NCBI GenBank assembly: GCA_002403375.1
Contig: DHHQ01000014.1
Span: 23,923-54,581, forward strand
Length of the DNA: 30,659 bases
Direction of reading: 5' to 3'
From: Thiobacillus denitrificans
GTDB taxonomy: Bacteria; Pseudomonadota; Gammaproteobacteria; Burkholderiales; Thiobacillaceae
Of this stretch, positions 24,401 through 30,659 are shown piece by piece. The notes beneath the pieces are model-generated. The model was not told the origin of the DNA, did no database searches, and saw only the letters and a program-made list of their open reading frames with translations. The position numbers were made by a program, and so were the translations under genes. The first letter of the stretch is position 1. Each line of letters starts with the position of its first letter.

Positions 24401-25485
24401 GGACATGTCGCCGATTCTTCAGCCAACCTTGCGGCCTCGGCGAAATCCCCCTGTTCCCTTGCCGAAATAGCAGCGAAGAGAAGAACGTCTGGCTCATTCC
24501 TAAAATTGGCCGGGACGGTAGCCAAAAGGATTGGCTCTCCAGAGCGCATCTTCGCGTTGGCATATGCGAGCCAGACCTGGACCGACACAGGAAAACGTTC
24601 TTCACCCTCCCTGCCAGCTGACAATGCGCCCTCCAAATCATTCGTCAGCATCAACCCTCTGATTCTGGCAGCCACCATCCTTTCATCCTCGGGATAGGTT
24701 TGGTAGGCCTTGAAGAACAGCGCCGCAGCCTCCTCAGTTCTGTCCTGCGAGAACCAAAGGCAAAGCCCTCGCTGCAAATACCACCTTGCCTTCTGATGGG
24801 AATCAAAGGGCCCCAAATCCGTGCCGACATGATCCACATGCTCGAGGGCATCGCGGTAGCGTCCTGCCTTAATCAGATCATTCGTCCGGTCAAGCTGGCC
24901 GGTGATGATTTTATTCACCGAGTCCTCTCGCCCAATGGGAAGCGCACCGAGAGTCGCGACATGGTCACGCGTCTCCACCGCAATTTCCTTGAGATAGGCC
25001 ATCTCGTTGGCCTGGCGGTGAAAAACCGCACCTACTGCCTGGGGGTTATAGCTGTCCTGGAGGATGGGGTGTGCATCAATGCGGGCTTGGATGTCTTCCC
25101 AGAACTCAATCTCAACCCCAAACTTTCCGGTTTTTTCCCTCTCATCGGAGAGGTTCTGAACCTTTTTCAATAGGCCCGCGTCGTTTGGTGACGTTGTCGC
25201 TATTAGCAGGCGCTTAATCGGAGTCTCGAACTTGTCGGCCTTGTCGACCTCCTCGACCACATGCCTCCACTCGAGAGGCATTTGCCAGTACTTCTTGCAC
25301 TGTATCCCGATGCGGCCAATGCCTTGGGCTGTGACGAAGACGTCTACTCCACCTTGGGCTTGCCCCTTTCTGCCATTAATTTTTGCAGTCGGGTCGCTAT
25401 ACACCACGCCGTAAATTCGGAGGCACATGCGCTCGAAGTCAGCCTCGTTCCTCGGCCTTGGCAGTTCGAATGGAATCACGTGCAA
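21421..25485 (-). CDS. Large Mrr-like nuclease / TPR / GreAB-C-like / PIN-like protein (putative conflict or defence protein)
   Basis: The protein is 1354 residues. Residues about 14-135 look like a PD-(D/E)xK nuclease of the Mrr type: D48 in GGVDVF and Q62-x-K64 in IQCKKY, with the usual Gly before the Asp. Residues about 195-785 are helical repeats with TPR-like spacing. Residues about 809-865 (DPADAG, then SAEDPDVASLLGKKSGEMIEL and VRVLEI) resemble the C-terminal domain of GreA/GreB. Residues about 976-1130 resemble a PIN nuclease, with D982 (FVADSTALSEL) and D1108 (ILLTLDGRVRML). From memory, a Pfam family is named for PIN domains of such TPR-GreAB-C-PIN proteins. Start is TTG 25485, right after an in-frame stop, or GTG 25479. 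GC content is visibly lower than in flanking chromosome, a sign of transfer. Antiphage function is inferred. Confidence 0.8.
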   Translation of the reverse strand: MHVIPFELPRPRNEADFERMCLRIYGVVYSDPTAKINGRKGQAQGGVDVFVTAQGIGRIGIQCKKYWQMPLEWRHVVEEVDKADKFETPIKRLLIATTSPNDAGLLKKVQNLSDEREKTGKFGVEIEFWEDIQARIDAHPILQDSYNPQAVGAVFHRQANEMAYLKEIAVETRDHVATLGALPIGREDSVNKIITGQLDRTNDLIKAGRYRDALEHVDHVGTDLGPFDSHQKARWYLQRGLCLWFSQDRTEEAAALFFKAYQTYPEDERMVAARIRGLMLTNDLEGALSAGREGEERFPVSVQVWLAYANAKMRSGEPILLATVPANFRNEPDVLLFAAISAREQGDFAEAARLAEESATCPEAGFFSKAAFLRMALEDCTREPVWAQFGIVPADRFGRLGRAVAQFEARKQILWDVQSNAAVEAAAHLGFAFIILKEPAKALEVAGEAEALKIISKDIRRVKIQALDELGLKNEALEAAKENLADLPAEALLAACEIAANRGDLGFVESAAEIAAENFSGNVEIGDDLATLRWVAMAQGGGKEELVSEILATSQSLVRPISLCAAGRLLRWAQRPIEAAEMVDRAAALIGEQASASDKLLVADLLFLFERWAEAALLYEKLLASAGRGPSSVHARLLECYVESDNRAKAKGLLRGFPDGWADHDETRRCAINLGHKAGDWKFLEPLTERQVVKAPGVAVSWLFRLAVLLHTAEPAAFQAEIGKVPEDVSGSIRNLGMLAGLELRYDEGARGLRRSYRLARRNLDEPEAISAYMINFLTGKLPPFDRAPSEIAQGCSASLQDKDGSIETVILDPADAGSLPKRDGFFSAEDPDVASLLGKKSGEMIELPLKAGGTRSVRVLEIGSAYDYMAKLAMEKSRRLGGLPHLKSLSIGQTGDPERDLAYIHQEISRVAGVSEQIFGFYASGAMTLSRLAKALGRSPVEICMGWPSDAPPLFVGTGTGQERHVALEMLKNGEHVFVADSTALSELVLHGVGHALGALPKILVSSATKEIVDALVTAAETDESVGTMFADEGRLRFIEFDEKRKEKQRLFAREVAAILERCEVLPAYGDLGESKEARGFAEVMGLEEKEMLLLAKEHGAILLTLDGRVRMLARLVYGIEGVWPQVLVMRAYEVGLVTQDEASAFAVGEFLSNRSFVSLGPNDLLWMISQGDSWLQSGVTRFKRYLASADTERDSAFEVSLNFLDAVASRSYCQLGAFGELLSHLAEAMFRRPDCPEDWEARLIEFVGRLLTEDAPPEHLLPAANHLRNQDLILGIDLMKSRVREALERSKQGPRSDPIRVRVLHCGHKPWLIVDKSSPGEEVRREISVPTDAPNGEDGTIEGHTSATKALE

Positions 25486-26056
25486 GAGGAAACCCTATCC
25501 TGGAAAAATATAGCTACCATTATCCGTCCGAGTAGCACCCGAGGCCAAAACCCGTCTCCGCTTGGCGCCTCGTTTCCTAGTCTTGTCTCAGCCAACTCGG
25601 AGCCGGATCGTCGAGCAACCTGAAGCCGTCCCAGTTGGGGCGCCTTGTCCCGGCGGTCGCGTACAGTTATTGACACAAGTCCGAGTCGGCAAGACTTTGC
25701 CGGTCCTCTTCAACTCCCACCGGTACGTTAGGAGGCAAACGTCCGGCCTTCCCGACCTCTACCGGAGACAGCCGGTGTGCATAGCTGTGCCGGCGCTTTC
25801 CTTCTTCATCCCACGCCGGCAGCTCGAACCCCCTTGACGCCTGCAAGCAATAGCCCCGAGAATCCCCGCATGACCTTCGTCTTTGTCGCCCTGCCCGTTA
25901 TCCGCCGAGTGCCGCTGAACATGTGGCTGTGCGCGATCGCGTCCGGGGCCGGAGGAAGATCAGTCTAGATGTAGTTGTTTGATTTCCCTGAAAAGGCCGT
26001 GGACCCAAAAGGTTCGCGGCCTTTTTGTTTTCCGTCGTCGAAAGGAGGAGTGGCTC
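25486..26056. other. Intergenic region between the 1354-residue gene and chorismate mutase
   Basis: These 570 bases must hold the promoter of the minus-strand large gene and of the plus-strand aroQ gene. I see no gene with a ribosome site and recognisable product. Visible items are a GGCAA/TTGCC hairpin at about 25688-25701, a candidate 32-codon open frame at 25870-25968 without a clear ribosome site, and the terminator-like hairpin at 25991-26030. Degraded older sequence is likely. Confidence 0.5.
25991..26030 (+). terminator. Terminator-like hairpin in the leader of the chorismate mutase gene
   Basis: AAAAGGCCG (25991-25999) pairs with CGGCCTTTT (26017-26025), and an inner GGACC/GGTTC pairing extends the stem. 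A TTGTTTT tail follows. It ends 27 bases before the aroQ start and so may be an attenuator or the end of an upstream transcript; a leader peptide rich in aromatic residues is not evident. Confidence 0.65.
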
Positions 26057-26374
26057 ATGGCAAATGCAGTGCAGTGTGACTCGCTGGAAATGGTGCGCAA
26101 GCAGATCGACCGCATCGATACGCAGATGCTGACCCTGCTGGCTGAACGCGGCGCGTATGTGAAGCAGGCCGCGTCCTTCAAGCGCAACGCTGCTGAAGTT
26201 GCGGCGCCACAACGCGTCGAGCAGGTCATCGCCAAGGTGCTCGACCTGGCCGCCGAACTGGGTGCCGACCCCCATGTGGCCGAGCTGACCTGGCGCGCGA
26301 TGATCGCCGCTTTCATCCAGAGCGAGCTCGCTGAACACGCCCTCCTGCATCCTCCTTCGACTACGGAGCCATGA
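26057..26374 (+). CDS. Chorismate mutase, AroQ class (105 aa)
   Basis: This small all-helical enzyme converts chorismate to prephenate, the entry to phenylalanine and tyrosine synthesis; the related PchB branch acts as isochorismate pyruvate lyase. The AroQ pattern is present: LEMVRKQIDRIDTQMLTLLA with the first Arg, ERGAYVKQAASFKR with the second Arg and the active-site Lys, VAAPQRVEQVI with the third Arg, and a final helix with WRAMIAAFIQSE. The start is fixed by AAAGGAGGAG six bases before ATG 26057. It is a single-domain stand-alone form with no dehydratase or DAHP synthase attached and no signal peptide. The EamA transporter gene begins 1 base after its stop, so the two form an operon. 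Confidence 0.88.
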   Translation: MANAVQCDSLEMVRKQIDRIDTQMLTLLAERGAYVKQAASFKRNAAEVAAPQRVEQVIAKVLDLAAELGADPHVAELTWRAMIAAFIQSELAEHALLHPPSTTEP

Positions 26375-26375
26375 C

Positions 26376-27287
26376 ATGTCCATCCCGGCAGCCTATCTGA
26401 CGGTCATCCTGATCTGGTCCACCACGCCGCTCGCCATCAAGTGGAGCACCCAGGGCGGGAGCTTCTCCTTCGCGGTCGCCTCGCGCATGGCCATCGGCCT
26501 GGTCGTCGCCGGGCTCGTCATCGCGATTTGGCGGGTTGGACTGCCGCTCCACCGCCGCGCCCGGATGAGCTACCTGGTGGGCGGCCTCAGCCTGTTCGGT
26601 GCGATGACGCTCACCTACTGGGGTGCGCAATACATCCACTCCGGTCTGGTCTCGGTGTTGTTTGGCCTGTCTCCGCTGGTGACGGGTGTGCTCGCCTTGC
26701 TGTGGCTGAAGGAAGAGGCATTGGCACCCAGGAAGCTGCTCGGCATGATGTTCGGCCTGGCCGGACTGGCGGTGATCTTTGGCGACGCCGGGGCGATGGG
26801 CGGAGCCCATGCGGTGGCGGGCGTGGCGGCGCTCCTGGGGGCGGTGCTCGTCTATTCCTCCGGCATGGTATGGATCAAGCGCATCGGTGACGACAGCCCG
26901 CCGCTGGCGACGACCGCCGGCACGCTGGCGGTATCGCTGCCGCTGTTCGGCCTGGTGTGGTGGCAAACGGACGGGCATGTCCCCACCGCCATTCCGGTAC
27001 GCGCCGAGATCGCCATCGTCTACCTCGGCGTGTTCGGGTCGGTGCTGGGCTTCGCGCTCTACTACTACGTCATCAAGCACATGGAGGCGGCCAAGGTCTC
27101 GCTCATCACCCTGGTCACGCCCGTCATCGCGCTGCTGCTCGGCAGTGCGCTCGACGGCGAGGAGGTCGGCATGCGGGTCTGGCTTGGCGTGGCGCTCATC
27201 GGGCTCGGCCTGACCATCCACCAGTGGCACAGCCTGGTGTCGCTGGCGAGCCAGGAGCAGGCTGACCGGGTGGCCGGCGGGTCATGA
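26376..27287 (+). CDS. EamA/DMT-family transporter (303 aa)
   Basis: The protein has about ten hydrophobic segments in two homologous halves, as in EamA (DUF6) drug/metabolite transporters of the inner membrane. The first half starts with ILIWSTTPLAIKWS and includes YWGAQYIHSGLVSVLFGLSP; the second has GVFGSVLGFALYYYVIKHME and VSLITLVTPVIALLLG, both typical. It starts 1 base after the chorismate mutase stop and is probably translationally coupled. Members export amino acids or other metabolites. The link with chorismate mutase suggests export of an aromatic compound, but the substrate is not readable from sequence. A GC-rich hairpin without T-run follows at about 27335-27363. Confidence 0.9.
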   Translation: MSIPAAYLTVILIWSTTPLAIKWSTQGGSFSFAVASRMAIGLVVAGLVIAIWRVGLPLHRRARMSYLVGGLSLFGAMTLTYWGAQYIHSGLVSVLFGLSPLVTGVLALLWLKEEALAPRKLLGMMFGLAGLAVIFGDAGAMGGAHAVAGVAALLGAVLVYSSGMVWIKRIGDDSPPLATTAGTLAVSLPLFGLVWWQTDGHVPTAIPVRAEIAIVYLGVFGSVLGFALYYYVIKHMEAAKVSLITLVTPVIALLLGSALDGEEVGMRVWLGVALIGLGLTIHQWHSLVSLASQEQADRVAGGS

Positions 27288-27578
27288 AGAAGCGGCGACG
27301 AGAGGGCGGGCGAGCGCATGCGCGATCTCGGCAGCAGCACCGGGGATCGCCCTCCCCGTGCTGTCGCCACCATTCATCGCGACCCGGGCATGATCGAGGT
27401 GAGGACTGCGCGGGGCAAGACCGGAACTAGGCCCACATGGCAGACGCTTCTATAAATAGATGTCCGAGCCATGGTTCTGGCAGACAGCGGAGACCGGTGA
27501 AAGGAATGGGCACAATCACCTTCGGGCTGCGCTCCAGCACGGCCGGATCCGCCACGTCGTCGACATCGGGAAACAGGA

Positions 27579-28247
27579 ATGAACGGCTGCGATCTCAAGC
27601 AGGACGTGGTCTCCTGGCTTGAGGAAGACCACACTCTCCGTCCGGAACATCAGTGGCGCTTCGTGTTGGCGCAACGACTGGTGCACGACGACATGTTGCC
27701 TGCATGGGAAGAACTGGCGACGCACGGCGCCACCGACGGGCGTCACGTTCTGTCTTTTGTCATCGACGCCGCCGAGCATGCGCACAGGGAATGCCTGTGC
27801 CTCACGACCAGCGAAGAAGCCGCGCGCATCGCGGACGTGACCAAGGCGCTAGACGCGTTGCGCGAAGCGATCGACCGCGCCCCCTTCCTCCACCCCACCC
27901 ACTTCTTCGATCTCGACGGCAGGCCCGTGATGTTTTCATGGCGCAGGACCGGCGAGAAGGTAGCGGCGGAACTGCGGCCGCCAACGCAGGTGATCTGCCT
28001 GGACGACTTGCTTGAATTCGCACGCAACGCGATCCCCGACATCGCCGCCTCGCAAGCTGGCAGGACAGTGGATCGCCAACGCAACCCCACTCAGTTGACG
28101 GCGTTCGTCCACCACCTCGCAGCACGGTTCCAAGATCGTTACGGCGCCCAGCTGGAGGGAGCCATCGCCCGGATTGCCTCGATCGCCTACGGCGACCCTG
28201 TCACCCAAGAGAAGGTGGAGACGATCCTGCGTCCCTCGCGCCAATAA
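27579..28247 (+). CDS. Hypothetical protein beside the fourth tRNA-end copy (222 aa)
   Basis: I do not recognise this family. It is a soluble, acidic, mostly helical protein with many His and Trp in the first third (VVSWLEEDHTLRPEHQWRFV), a middle beta segment (THFFDLDGRPVMFSWRRTGE) and a helical C terminus. There is no membrane segment. CAGGA abuts the ATG at 27579 with little spacing, so translation may start weakly or slightly elsewhere. A TATAAA hexamer at 27451 could serve as -10 but no good -35 precedes it. Its stop lies 23 bases before a degenerate tRNA-Asn end, which makes it possible cargo of an older insertion. Confidence 0.7.
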   Translation: MNGCDLKQDVVSWLEEDHTLRPEHQWRFVLAQRLVHDDMLPAWEELATHGATDGRHVLSFVIDAAEHAHRECLCLTTSEEAARIADVTKALDALREAIDRAPFLHPTHFFDLDGRPVMFSWRRTGEKVAAELRPPTQVICLDDLLEFARNAIPDIAASQAGRTVDRQRNPTQLTAFVHHLAARFQDRYGAQLEGAIARIASIAYGDPVTQEKVETILRPSRQ

Positions 28248-28571
28248 GGCGACACTTCCCGGCCACTGGACGCAGGTCCCTGGTTCGACCCCGGTCGGCG
28301 GGCCCAATACAGAGAGGTGCGCAGCGACGCAGGCCTATTGCATTTTCGATGGCTTCGGGAAAGGCTGGGTGGCCGAGGAGGCCTCGCCCCGTAGATGCGC
28401 CAAGCGACCGCTTCAACGGCAGTAGCCGCCTGCCATCGATTACAGTGGCGTCAATCACCTACCGGTCGCCTGTGACAGACAGAGGCTGACCCGGTTCCAG
28501 TGCCGCTCTTAGTTGGTCACAGCCGGTCACTGAAACCTGCCAGCCCGGCCTCGTCCCGCGATACCGAACCT
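28248..28571. other. Intergenic region at the right end of the hotspot
   Basis: It holds the fourth tRNA-end copy (28271-28308), then about 260 bases where I see no gene with start, ribosome site and recognisable product. The long minus-strand open frame that crosses into it from 29802 is an antiphase reading of the carboxynorspermidine synthase gene. Confidence 0.5.
28271..28308 (+). repeat. Fourth, degenerate copy of the tRNA-Asn 3' end
   Basis: The first 18 bases (28271-28288) are identical to the tRNA segment starting CGCAGGTCCC. The rest is changed by a one-base deletion and substitutions. The following CAATACAGAGAGG resembles the flank of attR (CAAATACAGAAAGG), so this copy probably derives from a tRNA end plus its original downstream DNA. 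Confidence 0.75.
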
Positions 28572-29861
28572 TCACCGGGCATTGGCCCGCATCCTCACTT
28601 CCGGTCGAAAGGCCGCGCCCCGCTCCGGCTCGACGACCCGGTCGCCCCGGGCATCCTTGATGCGCGTCTCGAGACCCATTTTGTTCATCAACGCGATGAA
28701 GGGCACGGGATCGAGTTCTTCCACGTTGGCCATTTCGCGGACGTCCCAGGTGCCGTCGGCGATCAGCATGGCCGCGGCGACGGCGGGAACGCCGGCGGTG
28801 TAGGAAATCGCCTGGCTGCCGACCTCCTCGAAGCACGCCTTGTGGTCGCAGATGTTGTAGATCAGGACCTCCTGCGGCTTGCCGTGCTTCGTGCCCCTGA
28901 CCAGATCGCCGATGCAGGTCTTGCCGGTGTAGTCGGGCGCCAGCGAAGCGGGATCGGGCAGCACGGCCTTGACGACTTCGAGCGGGACGACCTCCTGGCC
29001 CCTGGCCGTGCGCACGGGCTGTTCGGACAGGAGGCCGAGGTTCTTGAGGACGGTGAAGACGTTGATGTAGTGCTCGCCGAATCCCATCCAGAAGCGGATG
29101 TTGGGCACGCCCAGGTTCTGCGACATCGAGTGGAGCTCGTCGTGCCCGGTCAGGTAGGTGGTGCTCCTGCCCGTCACCGGCAGGTCCCACTCCTTGCAGT
29201 GCTCGAACATCGCGTTGGCCTTCCACGCGCTGTTTTCCCACGACCAGACGGTCGAGACGAACTCGCGGAAATTGATCTCGGGATCGAAGTTGGTCGCGAA
29301 GTAGCGCCCGTGGCTGCCGGCGTTGACGTCGATGATGTCGATCGACTCGACGCTGTCGAAGCAGGTGTCGATGGCGTAGCGCGCGTAGGCATTGACCACG
29401 CCGGGGTCGAAACCCACGCCGAGCACGGCCGTCACGCCCGCGTCCCTGCAGGCCTGGCGCCGCTTCCATTCGTAATTGGCATACCACGGCGGGGTCTCGC
29501 ACACCTTGCGCGGGTCCTCGTGGATGGCGGTGTCGAGGTAGGCCGCGCCGGTCTCGATGCACGCCTGCAGGACCGACATGTTGAGGAACGGCGAGCCGAC
29601 GTTGATCACGATCTGGCTGCGGGTCGCCCGGATCAGGCGCGCGGTCGCGTCGACGTCCATGGCGTCCAGCGCGTGGGCCTCGAGGTGCCCGGGCTGCTGC
29701 AGGCTGCTCTTGTCGCGGATCGAGTCGAGGATGGCCTGGCACTTGCCCACGGTGCGCGACGCGATGTTGATGTCGCCGAGCCGGGCATTGTTCTGGGCGC
29801 ACTTGTGCGCCACCACGTGGGCCACGCCGCCCGCGCCGATGATCAGGACATTGCGTTTCAT
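28572..29861 (-). CDS. Carboxynorspermidine synthase (saccharopine dehydrogenase family)
   Basis: This enzyme condenses aspartate beta-semialdehyde with a diamine (diaminopropane or putrescine) by reductive amination to make carboxy(nor)spermidine, the alternative bacterial route to spermidine-type polyamines. The N-terminal Rossmann motif is VLIIGAGGVAHVVAHKC, the middle GVGFDPGVVNAYARYA and SHGRYFATNFDPEINFRE match this branch rather than fungal saccharopine dehydrogenase, and the 429-residue length fits. GGAGGTGA lies just before the ATG at 29861. The decarboxylase gene nspC ends 41 bases upstream on the same strand, so the two form an operon in pathway-linked order. The pair strongly supports this assignment over lysine biosynthesis. 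Confidence 0.92.
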   Translation of the reverse strand: MKRNVLIIGAGGVAHVVAHKCAQNNARLGDINIASRTVGKCQAILDSIRDKSSLQQPGHLEAHALDAMDVDATARLIRATRSQIVINVGSPFLNMSVLQACIETGAAYLDTAIHEDPRKVCETPPWYANYEWKRRQACRDAGVTAVLGVGFDPGVVNAYARYAIDTCFDSVESIDIIDVNAGSHGRYFATNFDPEINFREFVSTVWSWENSAWKANAMFEHCKEWDLPVTGRSTTYLTGHDELHSMSQNLGVPNIRFWMGFGEHYINVFTVLKNLGLLSEQPVRTARGQEVVPLEVVKAVLPDPASLAPDYTGKTCIGDLVRGTKHGKPQEVLIYNICDHKACFEEVGSQAISYTAGVPAVAAAMLIADGTWDVREMANVEELDPVPFIALMNKMGLETRIKDARGDRVVEPERGAAFRPEVRMRANAR

Positions 29862-29902
29862 TGGATCACCTCCGTTCCACTACTCAAGTTTGGACGCCAT
29901 CG

Positions 29903-30659
29903 TCACGACAGGCTGTTGACGTAGTCGTCAAACGAAAACTCGCGCACCACGCGCACGCTGCCGTCGAGTTCTCGGACGGCGATGGCCGGCATGTGGATGC
30001 CGTTGAACCAGTTCTTCTTGACCATGGTGTAGCCGCCGGCGTCGCCGATCGAGATGCGGTCGCCCACCCGCAGCGGCCGGTCGAAGCGGCCTTCGCCGAA
30101 GATGTCGCCGGCGAGGCAGGTCTTGCCGCAGACCTCGTAGACGTGGTCGCCCTCGCCGTTGCCGATCGGGGCGGTCTCGCGATAGATCAGCAGGTCGAGC
30201 ATGTGCGCCTCGGTCGAGCTGTCGACCACCGCCAGATTCCTGCCGTTGAAGCCGATGTCGAGCACGCTGACCTCAAGCGTCGTGGTGTGGCGAACGGTGG
30301 CCTCGCCCGGCTCCAGGTACACCTGCACGCCGTGGGTTTGCGCGAACCGGCGCAGGCGCTCGCAGAAGGCATCGAGCGGATAGCCGGGCGCGGTGAAGCT
30401 GATGCCGCCGCCGAGGCTGACCCAGTTCAGGCGTTTCAGGATCTCGCCGTAGCGTTGCTCGACCTCGGTGAGCAGCGCGTCGAATCGGTCGAAGTCCCGG
30501 TTCTCGCAATTGTTGTGGATCATGACCCCGTCGAGGCGGTCGATGACGGAAAGGATGCGGGCGGGGTCGGATTCCCCCCGCCGGCTGTAAGGCCGCGCGG
30601 GGGCGGCCAGATCGAAGCCCGCGCAGCTGATGCCCGGATTCAGGCGCAGCCCCTTGGGC
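29903..30659 (-). CDS. nspC: Carboxynorspermidine decarboxylase, 5' part cut by window end
   Basis: This PLP-dependent enzyme of the alanine-racemase fold (group IV decarboxylases) removes CO2 from carboxy(nor)spermidine to make (nor)spermidine. The frame is open to the end of the window; the missing N-terminal part would carry the PLP lysine. Visible are LRLNPGIS near the edge, MIHNNCEN, the glycine loop LGGGISFT that holds the PLP phosphate, the YLEPGEAT segment, CGKTCLAGDIF with the active-site cysteine, and DAGGYTMVKKNWFNG near the C terminus. Its neighbour is the synthase that makes its substrate. Distinction from diaminopimelate decarboxylase rests on this neighbour and on the VKKNWFNG ending. 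Confidence 0.93.
   Translation of the reverse strand, partial: PKGLRLNPGISCAGFDLAAPARPYSRRGESDPARILSVIDRLDGVMIHNNCENRDFDRFDALLTEVEQRYGEILKRLNWVSLGGGISFTAPGYPLDAFCERLRRFAQTHGVQVYLEPGEATVRHTTTLEVSVLDIGFNGRNLAVVDSSTEAHMLDLLIYRETAPIGNGEGDHVYEVCGKTCLAGDIFGEGRFDRPLRVGDRISIGDAGGYTMVKKNWFNGIHMPAIAVRELDGSVRVVREFSFDDYVNSLS

Noticed and set aside
25777..25968. Aromatic-rich leader peptide for attenuation of the chorismate mutase gene
   Set aside because: The 32-codon frame from 25870 has only two Phe and one Trp, no clustered control codons and no ribosome site.
28459..29924. Long alternative-frame products over the carboxynorspermidine synthase gene
   Set aside because: The 429-residue synthase with Rossmann motif and ribosome site explains the region.

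Overview
The window is a high-GC proteobacterial chromosome segment, most likely from a betaproteobacterium of the Rhodocyclales/Nitrosomonadales type. That placement is inferred from GC content, the RNase E tail, the uvrB/aspartate aminotransferase pair and the nspC/carboxynorspermidine synthase pair; it is not proven. It consists of ordinary chromosome on both sides of a crowded integration hotspot at a tRNA-Asn gene.

Left chromosome (1-11180): the 3' part of rne, a strong bidirectional terminator, a low-molecular-weight tyrosine phosphatase with an uncharacterised partner, a Tat-exported lipoprotein nitroreductase overlapping a small membrane protein gene, uvrB, a class I aspartate aminotransferase, a YihY-type membrane protein fused to a cyclic-nucleotide-binding domain, and a Y-family DNA polymerase. 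A 24-bp palindrome lies over the polymerase's likely promoter.

Hotspot (11187-28308): an intact tRNA-Asn(GTT) with a good sigma-70 promoter is followed by three more copies of its 3' end. The first copy (20004-20051) is a perfect 48-bp repeat of 11218-11265 and defines an 8.8-kb element. That element carries a tyrosine integrase, an unknown gene, a small DNA-binding protein, a CHC2-type primase zinc domain, an AAA+ replicative ATPase, an iteron-like noncoding region, a Nu1-type small terminase, a phage major capsid protein, three small similar proteins, a zinc-ribbon protein and a terminal gene of unknown function beside attR. It has no recognisable large terminase, portal, protease or tail genes. 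It therefore looks like a replicating phage satellite that brings its own capsid protein and small terminase and relies on a helper phage for the rest.

Between the second and the degenerate third tRNA-end copy (21302-21340) lie a J-domain-like protein, a winged-helix regulator and a VF530-family DNA-binding protein. Between the third and the degenerate fourth copy (28271-28308) lie a 1354-residue protein with an Mrr-like nuclease domain, a long TPR-like region, a GreA/B C-terminal-like domain and a PIN-like domain (a probable conflict or defence protein), then a chorismate mutase, an EamA transporter and an unknown 222-residue protein.

Right chromosome (28572-30659): carboxynorspermidine synthase and the partial carboxynorspermidine decarboxylase gene nspC form a polyamine operon on the minus strand.
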